From positions 62,001 to 126,000 of the forward strand of contig NZ_SMRP01000004.1 in assembly GCF_004353915.1 (NCBI RefSeq): DNA of 64,000 nt, given 5' to 3'. Below the pieces are notes generated by a model. The model saw only the letters and a list, made by a program, of their open reading frames with translations, ran no database searches and was not told the DNA's origin. Shown here in pieces: positions 55,763 through 64,000 of the stretch. The stretch comes from Paraburkholderia silviterrae. GTDB lineage: Bacteria > Pseudomonadota > Gammaproteobacteria > Burkholderiales > Burkholderiaceae. The position numbers and the translations under genes are program-made. Position 1 is the first letter of the stretch, and each line of letters opens with the position of its first letter.

Positions 55763-56542
55763 ATGTCTTACTGGATGCGGCGAGCCCGCGCCGTGTTGCC
55801 CTGGCTTTTCGTAGCCGTGTTGTCCGTGGGCGTGGTGCTGCTCGTACGTCTGCCCGCTGCGTGGATCGCGCCGCAGTTCGCGCGCGCAACCCAAGGCCAC
55901 ATCAATCTCGTCGATCCGCAAGGCTCGCTCTGGCGCGGCTCGGCCACACTCATGCTCGCCGCTGGCCACGACGTGCAGGGGGCGACGCTCCTGCCGGGCC
56001 GCATCGAATGGCGCACTTCGTTCTGGGCGCTCCTCACGGGTCGTGTGCGCATGCAGATGCGCCAGACCGAGGCCATGCCCGACCCCGTCGACGTCGAAGC
56101 GACGTTGCGCGGCGCTACCGTCACGCCAGGCGCGATCGCGGTGCCCGCGTCGCTGCTCACCGGGCTCGGCGCACCGTTCAACACGCTCGATCTCGATGGC
56201 AACGTGCGGCTCGCGTGGAGCCCCTGGCGCGTATTCGGCACCGATGCGTTCGGGCGGCTCACCGTCACGCTCGCCGAGATGAGCTCGCGCGTCTCGCTGG
56301 TGAAGCCGCTAGGGTCGTATGAGGCGGTGCTCCAGGCGCAAGGGGCGTCGTCCACGCTCGATCTGAGCACACAGAAGGGGCCGTTGCTGCTCGATGGGCA
56401 CGGCACGTTCTCGCGCACGTCGGCGTCGTTCAACGGCACCGCGAGCGCAACGCCCGATCAGCGAGAGAATCTGGCGGGATTGCTGAACCTGCTGGGACGG
56501 CCCACTGGGGAAGGGGCCGTGGCGTTGAGTTTCATGCGCTGA
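55763..56542 (+). CDS. gspN: Type II secretion protein GspN
   Basis: Protein of 259 residues with an N-terminal membrane anchor (ARAVLPWLFVAVLSVGVVLL) and a beta-rich periplasmic domain (NLVDPQGSLWRGSATLMLAA). Many type II systems lack GspN. It is the last gene of the gspG-N run, 28 bases after gspM. Confidence 0.88.
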   Translation: MSYWMRRARAVLPWLFVAVLSVGVVLLVRLPAAWIAPQFARATQGHINLVDPQGSLWRGSATLMLAAGHDVQGATLLPGRIEWRTSFWALLTGRVRMQMRQTEAMPDPVDVEATLRGATVTPGAIAVPASLLTGLGAPFNTLDLDGNVRLAWSPWRVFGTDAFGRLTVTLAEMSSRVSLVKPLGSYEAVLQAQGASSTLDLSTQKGPLLLDGHGTFSRTSASFNGTASATPDQRENLAGLLNLLGRPTGEGAVALSFMR

Positions 56543-56606
56543 GATTCGCCGTTCACGAGCTCGCGCCGCGCAAAGCGTCCCAAAGCGGCCCGTAGCAACA
56601 CTAAAC

Positions 56607-56641
56607 AGCCCCAAATGGCCCCAAGCGGCCCCAAGCGGCCC
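56607..56641. repeat. Tandem decamers between gspN and the efflux gene
   Basis: AGCCCCAAAT, then GGCCCCAAGC twice, then GGCCC. It lies in the 123-base convergent gap; a hairpin GCCCGC-gtct-GCGGGC follows at 56650-56665, right after the efflux gene stop. Confidence 0.8.
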
Positions 56642-56665
56642 GTGGCGCCGCCCGCGTCTGCGGGC

Positions 56666-58324
56666 TTACTCCGAGCGTGTGCCTTGCGCCGCCGCGTCCT
56701 GTGTTGCACCGCGCGCGGATGAAACCGACCCTTGCACGCCCGATGCCTCGACAGGCGCCGGCACTGCAACGCCCCCCGTTTCCCGATCCATCTGCGAGAC
56801 GTCCCAGCCGCCGCCGAGCGCCTTCACGAGTCCCACCGATGACACCATGCGCTGCCCCGCGATGCTCGCGAGCTTCTGCTGCGCCGTGAATGCCGTGGTC
56901 TGGGAGGACAGCACGTTCTGATAGTCGGTTGTGCCCGCCTTGTATTCGTTCGTGACGATCTGCAGCGCGTGCTGCGCCGACTGCACGGCCTGCAGCTGCA
57001 CCACGATTTCCTGCGCGAGGATGCGCTGCGACGCGAGATTGTCCTCGACGTCCTGGAACGCGGCCAGCACGGTCTGGCGGTAGACCGCGACCTGTTGGTC
57101 GTAGGCCGCGCGCGCCGCTTCGGTCTGTGCGCTGCGCAAGCCCGCGTCGAACACCGTGGCTGCGAGCGACGGGCCGAGCGTCCAGAAACGTGACGGCATG
57201 GAGAGCAGCTGCGAGAGCACCGAGCTTTCGAAGCCACCGCTGGCCGAGAGCGTCAGCGTGGGAAAGAACGCGGAGATCGCTACGCCGATCTGCTCGTTCG
57301 CCGCCGCCGCCTTGCGCTCCGCCGAGGCGATGTCGGGGCGCCGTTCGAGCAGCGCCGAGGGCATCGTGACTGGCACGGTGGGCGGCGTGGCCGTCAGCGG
57401 CGAGGGTGGAACCGAGAACGCCGAGGCCGGCTGGCCGACCAGCACGGCGATTGCGTGTTCGTCCTGGGCGCGGGCCACGCCATTGTCGATGGCGGCGGCC
57501 TGTGCCGACTGCAGCTGCGTTTGCGCCTGAATCACGTCGGCGCGCCCCGCGACGCCCTGCGCGTACTGGTTCTGCGTGAGCTGCAGCGACTTCTGATAGG
57601 CCACGACGGTATCGTCGAGCAGCTTTTGCTGCGCATCGAGCGAGCGCAGCGCGAAGTACGTCTGCGCGAGCGTGGCCTGTGCGGAAAGGCGCGCGTTGGC
57701 CAGGTCGGCGGCGGCGCCCTGCTGGCCGGCTTCCTGTGCGCTGACCGTGCGGCTCACCTTGCCCCAGAGGTCCGGCTCCCAGGTGGCGTCCAAGCCCAGG
57801 TTGACGTTGTTGGTGATCGAGTTGCCGCCCGTAAAGCCGCTGTTCGAGCTCGACACGCGCGAGGGGCTGCGCGAGCGCGAGCCGGAGAACGAGGCGCTCA
57901 CCACCGGGAAATACGCGGCGCGCGCCTCGCCCACCAGCGCGCGCGCCTGGCGGTACGCGGCGGCGTATTGCGCGACGGTCTGGTTGCTGGCGTTGAGCTG
58001 ATCCATCAGCCCGTTGAGCTGCGCGTCGTCGTAGATGAGCCACCAGGGCCCACGATCGGTGGTATCGCCGGGCTGCGCAACTTTCCAGCCTTCCGGCGCC
58101 TCCTTGTAGGACGCGGGTACCGCGGTGGCCGGCTTGTGATAGTCGGGACCCACGGCGCAACCGCTCAACTGAAACGCGAGCGCCGCCGCCGCGCACATCA
58201 GGGCAAGCCTGGGCGCACGACGCGCGCTGCGGCTAACGTGGGCAGCGCCATCGGCTAGCGCGCCCTCGCGCAGGCGGCTCGACGCTTGAAGATGGCGGTC
58301 GGAATGGACGAAACGGCAAGACAT
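56666..58324 (-). CDS. NodT-family outer-membrane efflux lipoprotein
   Basis: Outer-membrane factor of 552 residues of the TolC/OprM class. A signal peptide with lipobox LSGC is near residue 52 (AALAFQLSGCAVGPDYHKPA). Two outer-membrane efflux repeats follow (QARALVGEARAAYFPVVSAS; ISAFFPTLTLSASGGFESSV). The N-terminal region before the hydrophobic core is about 40 residues, longer than usual, so a start at 58198 is possible. The ATG at 58324 does have AGGAA upstream. It may complete a drug pump with the EmrB homologue nearby. Confidence 0.9.
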   Translation of the reverse strand: MSCRFVHSDRHLQASSRLREGALADGAAHVSRSARRAPRLALMCAAAALAFQLSGCAVGPDYHKPATAVPASYKEAPEGWKVAQPGDTTDRGPWWLIYDDAQLNGLMDQLNASNQTVAQYAAAYRQARALVGEARAAYFPVVSASFSGSRSRSPSRVSSSNSGFTGGNSITNNVNLGLDATWEPDLWGKVSRTVSAQEAGQQGAAADLANARLSAQATLAQTYFALRSLDAQQKLLDDTVVAYQKSLQLTQNQYAQGVAGRADVIQAQTQLQSAQAAAIDNGVARAQDEHAIAVLVGQPASAFSVPPSPLTATPPTVPVTMPSALLERRPDIASAERKAAAANEQIGVAISAFFPTLTLSASGGFESSVLSQLLSMPSRFWTLGPSLAATVFDAGLRSAQTEAARAAYDQQVAVYRQTVLAAFQDVEDNLASQRILAQEIVVQLQAVQSAQHALQIVTNEYKAGTTDYQNVLSSQTTAFTAQQKLASIAGQRMVSSVGLVKALGGGWDVSQMDRETGGVAVPAPVEASGVQGSVSSARGATQDAAAQGTRSE

Positions 58325-58357
58325 GCAAGGAATTCCTGTCGATGCGGCTGGCGAATT

Positions 58358-58396
58358 GGGCGAAAGTCCAGGTCGAGAGTCCAGGGCGAAAGTCGC
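58358..58396. repeat. Three 13-base direct repeats upstream of the efflux gene
   Basis: GGGCGAAAGTCCA (58358), GGTCGAGAGTCCA (58371) and GGGCGAAAGTCGC (58384) abut each other, 34 bases upstream of the efflux lipoprotein start. The spacing is just over one helical turn, as in arrays of regulator sites. Confidence 0.75.
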
Positions 58397-58587
58397 GAAT
58401 GGCCAGGGCGCGTAAACACTCGGCGGCGCGCGCCATTGTCATTGTGTGCGCAGCTACGGCCAGGCCCGACTCGGATCGAGGGGCCAGCAAGTTGCGGCAA
58501 TGGTAGCGCACACGCCGCGCGCAGCGCGGAACCTGCAAGGGTAAGCCGGGAGTGTCTGAGGGTGTGTTACGGCGCGCCGGCCGCAAA

Positions 58588-59019
58588 TTACGCGTCGTTA
58601 CGGCGCCAGCGGCGCAGCGCATGGACGGCGTGCAGGGCGGCGGTGCCCGCGCGCGTATGCGTGCCACGCGTGGTGCTGGCCCGGCGGCACGCGACCTGGA
58701 CGCCAGAACACGCGGCTTTTGCTGCCGCCGTGGTGGCTGCCGCTGCGCTCATGGCCGCAGCGACCACGGCCGAATCCGCTGCACGGGGCGTCACGGCGCC
58801 GGCGGCCACGGATGTGTCCGCCTCGCCGCGCTGGGCGCGGCGGCGGTCGGCCCACATCATCAGCACGACGGCAATCGAGCCGCCGGGCAGGACGAACATC
58901 GCTGCGTAGACCGCAAGCTTGCGCCAACGCGCCGCCCCGCCGGCTTGCGCGAAGGCAAGTCGGGCAGTGCAGGAGACCGAGCGGCCGATGCCGCCGAGCG
59001 CGTTCTTGAGGTACAGCAT
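58588..59019 (-). CDS. Hypothetical membrane protein with alanine-rich tail
   Basis: Protein of 143 residues that I do not recognise. It has one clear membrane segment (KLAVYAAMFVLPGGSIAVVL) at about residues 34-53, a basic cluster after it (WADRRRAQRG), then a long alanine-rich, low-complexity tail with scattered cysteines and arginines. The ATG at 59019 (MLYLKNALGG) fits a short cytoplasmic N-terminus. The first 60 residues look like a real gene, but the tail could be frame noise. Confidence 0.5.
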   Translation of the reverse strand: MLYLKNALGGIGRSVSCTARLAFAQAGGAARWRKLAVYAAMFVLPGGSIAVVLMMWADRRRAQRGEADTSVAAGAVTPRAADSAVVAAAMSAAAATTAAAKAACSGVQVACRRASTTRGTHTRAGTAALHAVHALRRWRRNDA

Positions 59020-59185
59020 GGCGCAATGAACAGGAGAATTGGGGATTACCGGGAGCCTAAGTGCTTGCCTGTAATAATATTGACTATGCAATCAAACCAC
59101 AACATACTTTGCATCGCATCAATTGTGCTGTTGTTTTTACGCCGCGATAGCGACGAATCGATGACCGATGCGTCACTCGATTTAC

Positions 59186-59197
59186 CTGCCCAGGCAG
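59186..59197. promoter_or_regulatory. Inverted repeat upstream of marR (emrB locus)
   Basis: CTGCC-CA-GGCAG, followed by ACA, 55 bases before the marR start. It shares the GGCAGACA string with the site in front of the emrB homologue. Confidence 0.4.
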
Positions 59198-59251
59198 ACA
59201 TATTACGGGCTAAAATTCGCCGGTCTTCGAAATGCATGAGAGCCATTCCCC

Positions 59252-59782
59252 ATGAGCGAGGGTTCGTACGTGCCAGGCAAGGTCGGTGTCGAGCCGAGCC
59301 TCGGCTATTTCCTGTCAACGGCGCGCAACGTGCTGGCCGCGCGGATGGACCGCGCCGTTGCGCCGCTCGGGCTGACATCGTCGCAGATCGGCGTGATTTT
59401 GCTGCTGTGGTTCGAGCGTGCCAGCACGCCCAACGAGATGTCGCGCGTGTTGTCGTACGACACCGGCTCGATGACGCGCATGCTCGACCGCCTGGAAAAG
59501 AAAGGCTTTCTCGTACGCCAGCGCAGTCATGCGGACCGCCGCGTGGTCGAGCTCGCGCTCACGCCACTCGGGCGCGACGCAGCGCAGCAATTGCCCGCTC
59601 GGATTGCCACGGTGATGAACGACCAGTTGCGAGGCTTTTCCGCCGACGAAGTCACGACGCTCGTCACCCTGTTGCAACGCTTCATCGCGAACGACGCCCA
59701 TGCGACGATGACGTGCGGCCAGGCGCAAAGCCCCACGGATTGGCCATCCTGGACATCTGACGAAGATCACGGCGAGGCATAG
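59252..59782 (+). CDS. MarR-family transcriptional regulator
   Basis: MarR/EmrR-type repressor of 176 residues. The winged helix is typical: LTSSQIGVILLLWFERASTP, MSRVLSYDTGSMTRMLDRLE, KGFLVRQRSHADRRVVELAL. It sits directly in front of an EmrB-type exporter gene and probably represses it and itself. The inducer is unknown. Confidence 0.92.
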   Translation: MSEGSYVPGKVGVEPSLGYFLSTARNVLAARMDRAVAPLGLTSSQIGVILLLWFERASTPNEMSRVLSYDTGSMTRMLDRLEKKGFLVRQRSHADRRVVELALTPLGRDAAQQLPARIATVMNDQLRGFSADEVTTLVTLLQRFIANDAHATMTCGQAQSPTDWPSWTSDEDHGEA

Positions 59783-59851
59783 GGTAGATTTCGCGGCGCT
59801 TTTGCGCCAGATAGACTTCGCCTCGGCCGCGTCGTATTGCGCCTGGATTAC

Positions 59852-59865
59852 TGTCTGGGCAGACA
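59852..59865. promoter_or_regulatory. Inverted repeat upstream of the emrB homologue
   Basis: TGTCTG-GG-CAGACA, perfect, about 110 bases before the exporter start, in the 192-base gap after marR. It is a plausible MarR operator and resembles the site in front of marR. Confidence 0.45.
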
Positions 59866-59974
59866 ATGCCTCGACATGAAATTGCGGACTGTCGCCCGCG
59901 TGCGGTTCGTTGCAGCAGCAACGCTTCGCCTGAACCCGAAACTTCAGTAATGAAACTGAGCAAGGATCCTGAAG

Positions 59975-61543
59975 ATGGACGCTTCCACCGCCGCGCCCTC
60001 GCCCGCTCCTGCCCGTGCGGAGCCCGCACCGTTCTCCGGCGGCACGCTCGCGCTGCTGACCGTGGGCCTCGCGCTCGGCACCTTCATGGAGGTGCTCGAC
60101 ACCTCGATTGCCAACGTTGCCGTGCCGACCATCTCCGGCAATCTCGGCGTCGCCAATAGCGAAGGCACGTGGGTGATCTCCTCGTATTCGGTCGCCTCGG
60201 CAATCGCCGTGCCGCTCACCGGCTGGCTCGCGCGGCGCGTGGGCGAAGTGCGCCTCTTCACGCTCTCGGTGATCCTGTTTACGTTCGCCTCTGCGGCCTG
60301 CGGCTTTGCCTCCAATTTCGAGACGCTGATCGCCTTCCGTCTCGTGCAAGGCCTCGTCTCCGGTCCCATGGTGCCGCTGTCGCAGACGATCCTCATGCGC
60401 TCGTATCCGCCCGAGAAGCGGGGGCTCGCGCTGGGGCTCTGGGCCATGACGGTGATCGTCGCGCCCATCTTCGGGCCGGTCATGGGCGGCTGGATCACTG
60501 ACAACTACAGCTGGCCGTGGATCTTCTACATCAACGTGCCGATTGGCCTGTTCTCGGGCGCGTGCGCGTACCTGCTGCTGCGCGGGCGCGAGACGAAAAC
60601 CACGAAGCAGCGTATCGACGCCGTGGGGCTCGCGCTGCTCGTGATCGGCGTGTCGTGCCTGCAGATGATGCTCGACCTCGGCAAGGACCGCGACTGGTTC
60701 AACTCGAAATTCATCGTCGCGCTCGCGATCATCGCGGCCGTATCGCTGGCGTTCATGCTCGCGTGGGAAGCCACGGAGAAGGAGCCCGTCGTCGATCTCT
60801 CGCTCTTTCGCGACCGAAACTTCGCGCTCGGCGCACTGATCATTTCGTTCGGCTTCATGGCGTTCTTCGGCTCGGTCGTGATCTTCCCGCTCTGGCTGCA
60901 GACGGTGATGGGCTACACGGCCGGAATCGCGGGCCTCGCGACTGCGCCGGTGGGACTGCTCGCGCTCGTGCTCTCGCCGCTGATCGGACGCAACATGCAC
61001 CGGCTCGATCTGCGCATGGTGGCGAGCCTCGCGTTCATCGTGTTTGCGTTCGTTTCGCTATGGAACTCCACATTCACGCTGGACGTGCCATTCAGCACGG
61101 TGATCCTGCCGCGCCTCGTGCAGGGCATAGGCGTGGCGTGCTTCTTCGTGCCGATGACGACCATCACGCTATCGAGCATCTCCGACGAACGCCTCGCGAG
61201 CGCCTCGGGGCTCTCCAATTTCCTGCGCACGCTCTCGGGCGCGATCGGCACGGCGGCGAGCACGACGTTCTGGGAAAACGCGGCGATCTATCACCACGCG
61301 GTGCTATCGGAGTCGGTGAGCGTGTATTCGCCGAACACCAATGCGTACAGCGACGCGTTGAAGGGCCTTGGCTACGCGGGGGCGAACTTGACCGCGAAGC
61401 TCAATGAAGTGGTGACGGCGCAGGGCTACATGATGGCGACCAACGACTTCTTCCGCATTTCGTGCGCGGTATTCATCGTGCTTGCGGCGCTGGTCTGGAT
61501 CACGAAGCCCAGAAAAGGAGCGGGACCGGCAATGGGCCATTGA
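59975..61543 (+). CDS. DHA2-family multidrug exporter (EmrB/QacA type)
   Basis: Major facilitator exporter of 522 residues with 14 predicted membrane segments. Motif D1 LGTFMEVLDTSIANVAVPTI and motif C-like WAMTVIVAPIFGPVMGGWIT are typical of EmrB. Proton-driven efflux of hydrophobic drugs is likely. EmrB normally needs the periplasmic adaptor EmrA, but no HlyD/EmrA gene lies in the cluster. A NodT-type outer-membrane channel is encoded nearby. Confidence 0.92.
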   Translation: MDASTAAPSPAPARAEPAPFSGGTLALLTVGLALGTFMEVLDTSIANVAVPTISGNLGVANSEGTWVISSYSVASAIAVPLTGWLARRVGEVRLFTLSVILFTFASAACGFASNFETLIAFRLVQGLVSGPMVPLSQTILMRSYPPEKRGLALGLWAMTVIVAPIFGPVMGGWITDNYSWPWIFYINVPIGLFSGACAYLLLRGRETKTTKQRIDAVGLALLVIGVSCLQMMLDLGKDRDWFNSKFIVALAIIAAVSLAFMLAWEATEKEPVVDLSLFRDRNFALGALIISFGFMAFFGSVVIFPLWLQTVMGYTAGIAGLATAPVGLLALVLSPLIGRNMHRLDLRMVASLAFIVFAFVSLWNSTFTLDVPFSTVILPRLVQGIGVACFFVPMTTITLSSISDERLASASGLSNFLRTLSGAIGTAASTTFWENAAIYHHAVLSESVSVYSPNTNAYSDALKGLGYAGANLTAKLNEVVTAQGYMMATNDFFRISCAVFIVLAALVWITKPRKGAGPAMGH

Positions 61544-61567
61544 TGGCCCGCTGACGGTCCCGAGGTG

Positions 61568-61594
61568 ACCGCCCGCGTGAGAGGTGCGGGCGGT
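61568..61594. terminator. Hairpin between the exporter and OmpA-like genes
   Basis: Stem ACCGCCCGC/GCGGGCGGT with a 9-base loop, between convergent genes. No T-run. Confidence 0.45.
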
Positions 61595-61627
61595 GTGTGC
61601 TGTTGCAGCCGTGACGACGCGCGCGTA

Positions 61628-62341
61628 TTAGCGTGCCGTGATGCCGCTGGTCTTGATTTCGACGCGGCGGTTTTGCGCACGGCCTTCGGCCGTGGCGTTC
61701 GATGCGATCGGCCGCGACTTGCCGTAGCCGTGCACTTCATACTGGCCGACATGCAGGCCATGCGACTGCAGGTAGTTGCGCACGGTTTGCGCACGGCGCA
61801 GGGAGAGGCGGTCGTTCAGTGCATTCGAGCCCGTGGAATCGGTATGGCCGTCGATCACGACCGTGCCGATGTTCACGCCGTCGCTGTCCGCGATGAGCTT
61901 GTTGAGCGCCTGCTTGCCTGCCGGCAGCAGGTCGTACTTGTTGACGGCGAAGTTGGCGTCTGCGCCCAGCGTGATGGTTTGCGGCTGCGTGTTGGCCTGC
62001 GGAGCCTGCGGCGGCGGGGGCGGCGGCTGGACAGCGGGCGGCGGCGGCGTCTGGCAAATGAACATGATCTCGCGCGGATCGTTCTCGGGCTTGAAGCCCG
62101 ACACGGCGCGATCGGTCGACGAGACGCGCAGCGGCTCCTTGTCGCCGCAAATCTCGGTGACCTTCTTCATACAGGCCTTGGAGCTTTCGAACAGGCCGAG
62201 ACACTGTACGCGATAGGCCTGCGTGCCGTTGGCGAGCGTCACGATGTCAAGGTTGTAGGTCGGGCCCGACGCGGTCGTGCAACCAGCCGCGACGACGATA
62301 AGGGCAGCCAGTGCGCTGACTGGCAGAAGTCGCATTTTCAT
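61628..62341 (-). CDS. OmpA-family peptidoglycan-binding lipoprotein
   Basis: Lipoprotein of 237 residues. The lipobox VAAGC (Cys near residue 21) is preceded by MKMRLLPVSALAALIV. An N-terminal region with four cysteines follows, then a proline-rich linker (PPPPAVQPPPPPPQAP). The C-terminal OmpA domain has VNKYDLLPAGKQALNKLIAD, GHTDSTGSNALNDRLSLRRA and GYGKSRPIASN. It probably anchors the outer membrane to peptidoglycan. Confidence 0.92.
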   Translation of the reverse strand: MKMRLLPVSALAALIVVAAGCTTASGPTYNLDIVTLANGTQAYRVQCLGLFESSKACMKKVTEICGDKEPLRVSSTDRAVSGFKPENDPREIMFICQTPPPPAVQPPPPPPQAPQANTQPQTITLGADANFAVNKYDLLPAGKQALNKLIADSDGVNIGTVVIDGHTDSTGSNALNDRLSLRRAQTVRNYLQSHGLHVGQYEVHGYGKSRPIASNATAEGRAQNRRVEIKTSGITAR

Positions 62342-62571
62342 TTTCGATTCGAATGATGGAAGAGGAATGTACTGTCGTCCGGCGCACGCCGAAGCAGTGC
62401 CACGATACGACCCCTCGACACGTCACCCAATCAGATAATGCTTAAATGCACAATCGAAGTGATTCGATTCGGAGTCCGCGCGATCAGGATGAGCGGGCCG
62501 CTTTGTGCTGGTCGCGGCGCGCGCCCTGACAGACTCAGCGCGTCGTCAGGGCGCAGACTCATCACGCAGAT

Positions 62572-63066
62572 TCAAGGAGAGGAGGCAGTGGGGGCCGCGC
62601 CCGACACCGCCGATGCGGGTTCCTGCGCGGGCGCCGCACTCGTGTCGGCGGCGTCGTTGGCCGCGCCCTGGATCGGCTGCTCGATACCGGTGCGCACGTA
62701 TTGCTTGAATGCCGCGCCCGCAGCCCACGGGTCGGGCTTGCAGCCGAGCGAGCTGTCGCAATGCGCCGCGAAGCCGATGGTGGTCGTGCCGTCGCTGTTG
62801 TGAGTCCGCGTGATTTCGTAGGCGAGCGCGCGCTTGCCGCCGCCGGGGCCGGCGGTCTGGATCAGCGTGTCGGTCACGGTCTGCACTTCGTATTTCGAAT
62901 GACCGCGCACCCAGTCCTGGGCGCGCTGCCACCAGATGTCGCACTGTGGCTTGTCGCTGCAGGTGAGCGGCGCGGTGGCGATCTGCATGACGTCGGGATT
63001 CACCTGGCCCGGTGGCGCGCAGGCCGCAAGCGCCGCGCAAAGCAGGATCGGCAGAGTTCGTTTCAT
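62572..63066 (-). CDS. Hypothetical lipoprotein
   Basis: Protein of 164 residues with lipoprotein signal MKRTLPILLCAALAACAPPG (Cys at residue 16). Four further cysteines occur as TCSDKPQCDIWW and AHCDSSLGCKPDPW, possibly two disulfides. The C-terminus is Ala/Ser/Pro-rich. The ATG at 63066 has a strong GGAGG upstream. I do not recognise the family. It is read in the same direction as the OmpA-like lipoprotein, 230 bases away. Confidence 0.8.
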   Translation of the reverse strand: MKRTLPILLCAALAACAPPGQVNPDVMQIATAPLTCSDKPQCDIWWQRAQDWVRGHSKYEVQTVTDTLIQTAGPGGGKRALAYEITRTHNSDGTTTIGFAAHCDSSLGCKPDPWAAGAAFKQYVRTGIEQPIQGAANDAADTSAAPAQEPASAVSGAAPTASSP

Positions 63067-63331
63067 CGCGTGGGTTCCTCCCTGAATGGGCACGCGTCGC
63101 GCGCGGCCCGGTCGTCTTGTCGTTGGCATGCGGGGCATCGGCGTGCACGGCGTATTTCGGCGCGCAATGCCCATAAAACATTGGACCGCGCACGCGCATT
63201 CGCGTTTCAAGCAAATGGGATGCCCGAATCGGGCGACGCAGCGCGCTGCATGGCGCGCGCTGCCGTCACGCGCCATCCGATGGCGTTTTGCGTCGCGCAG
63301 AATGCGGCGCAAAACGCGGCACGGCAACGGG

Positions 63332-64000
63332 TCAAACGCTGAAGCGGTTGAGCGTGTAGGCGCGATACGCGGTCACGAAGGCGTCGAACGAGCCGACTTC
63401 CTCGCGCTCGAGCTTCGCTTGTTCATCTAGCGACTCGCGCGCGAGCGCTTCGAATTGTGCCATCGCTTGCGTGTCGAGCGGACGCGAGAGGAAATGCGCC
63501 GCATGACGCTCGCTTTGCGCGAGCGCAAATTGCAGGAAGGATTGCTGGTTGTCGCGCATCGTTTGCAGCACGCGCGCCGAGGGCGTGAGCGATGCATCAG
63601 CGAGCTTCGCGCGCTGTGTCGCGAGCGAGCGCGCATGCTCGTCGCCACCGTGCAGCGCGTCCAGCACGGCTGCACTGTGCTCGATCTTCGCGAGCAGTTC
63701 GGCGGCCCAATCCTGCAGCGAGATCGTCTCATTGGCGCGCTTGAGCTCGAGGCCCGGGCGGCGCCCCTCTTTCGTGACGAGCCCGAAGTTCTCGTTGGCC
63801 TGCTCATATTCGGCTGCGGGCAACAGCGGGCTGTCTTCGAGCGCGCAAGCGAGCAGGTAGGCGTCGAGAAAACGCGCCGTCTCGAGCGAGATGCCGGTGG
63901 GCTCGAACGGATCGATGTCCATGCAGCGCACCTCGACGTATTGCACGCCGCGCGCGGCGAGCGCATGCAGCGGCCGCTCGCCGGGGTACGTGATGCGCTT
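63332..64000 (-). CDS. gshA: Glutamate-cysteine ligase, C-terminal part (cut by window edge)
   Basis: The last 222 codons of the proteobacterial (E. coli type) GshA, which makes gamma-glutamyl-cysteine for glutathione. Visible is GERPLHALAARGVQYVEVRC followed by MDIDPFEPTGISLETARFLD, closely matching the conserved region of E. coli GshA. The start lies beyond the window. The stop is at 63332. Confidence 0.93.
   Translation of the reverse strand, partial: KRITYPGERPLHALAARGVQYVEVRCMDIDPFEPTGISLETARFLDAYLLACALEDSPLLPAAEYEQANENFGLVTKEGRRPGLELKRANETISLQDWAAELLAKIEHSAAVLDALHGGDEHARSLATQRAKLADASLTPSARVLQTMRDNQQSFLQFALAQSERHAAHFLSRPLDTQAMAQFEALARESLDEQAKLEREEVGSFDAFVTAYRAYTLNRFSV

Noticed and set aside
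59315..61000. Minus-strand 561-codon frame opposite marR-emrB
   Set aside because: Composition rich in R, H, E and Q with no domain; the plus strand encodes clear MarR and EmrB proteins.

Overview
The window is chromosomal DNA of a high-G+C betaproteobacterium, most likely Burkholderia, Paraburkholderia or Caballeronia. This rests on the gene order atpIBEFHA / parAB / rsmG-mnmG on one side and hupB / mnmC / a gspD-N type II secretion cluster on the other, and on codon usage and the number of branched-chain amino-acid type ABC transporters. I see no tRNA, rRNA, CRISPR array, insertion sequence, integrase or prophage. This is core chromosome, probably next to the replication origin of the main chromosome.

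Layout. 1-3.76 kb: start of the F1Fo ATP synthase operon (atpI-B-E-F-H-A, leftward, atpA cut by the window edge) with a good sigma70-type promoter. 3.9-9.6 kb: an anion-transporter-like permease, parB, parA, rsmG and mnmG, all leftward. Two perfect 16-bp parS sites lie here, one inside mnmG and one forming the core of the terminator behind the next operon. 9.8-21.9 kb: two complete branched-chain amino-acid type ABC transporters, both leftward. The first has two paralogous binding proteins and a fused permease-ATPase; the second is a separate livG-F-K-H-M set. 22.3-25.1 kb: GMC oxidoreductase divergent from a LysR regulator. 25.3-27.9 kb: CYTH protein, an Lrp/AsnC regulator and the phenylalanine hydroxylase genes phhA-phhB. 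28.3-31.0 kb: a TctDE-like two-component system with an unusual repeat-bearing spacer. 31.1-34.7 kb: SET-domain methyltransferase, old yellow enzyme, glutamine amidotransferase, MarR regulator with a cysteine-rich tail. 34.7-39.0 kb: two intergenic regions carrying perfect DnaA boxes, flanking ybdK and a cation/proton antiporter. 39.0-43.9 kb: mnmC, HU, a CobW/COG0523 metal chaperone and a small lytic transglycosylase. 44.4-56.5 kb: type II secretion genes gspD-E-F, inverted gspC, gspG-N. 56.7-64 kb: NodT-type outer-membrane efflux lipoprotein, MarR plus EmrB-type drug exporter, two lipoproteins and the end of gshA.

How it fits together. ParA, ParB, the parS sites, the DnaA-box regions and HU suggest an origin and centromere neighbourhood. 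The ATP synthase and gsp operons run outward on either side of 35-39 kb, as expected for highly expressed genes flanking an origin. Stable stem-loops sit behind atpE, behind a binding-protein gene and behind gspG, whose products are all needed in excess of their operon partners. Several intergenic regions carry short tandem repeats.

The most interesting items for follow-up are the parS site built into a transcription terminator, the candidate origin segments, the SET-domain protein with a histone-like lysine tail, and an ABC ATPase with arginine in place of the Walker A lysine. I found no clearly new multi-gene system; coordinates of starts were chosen by ribosome-binding site, family length and overlap with the upstream gene.
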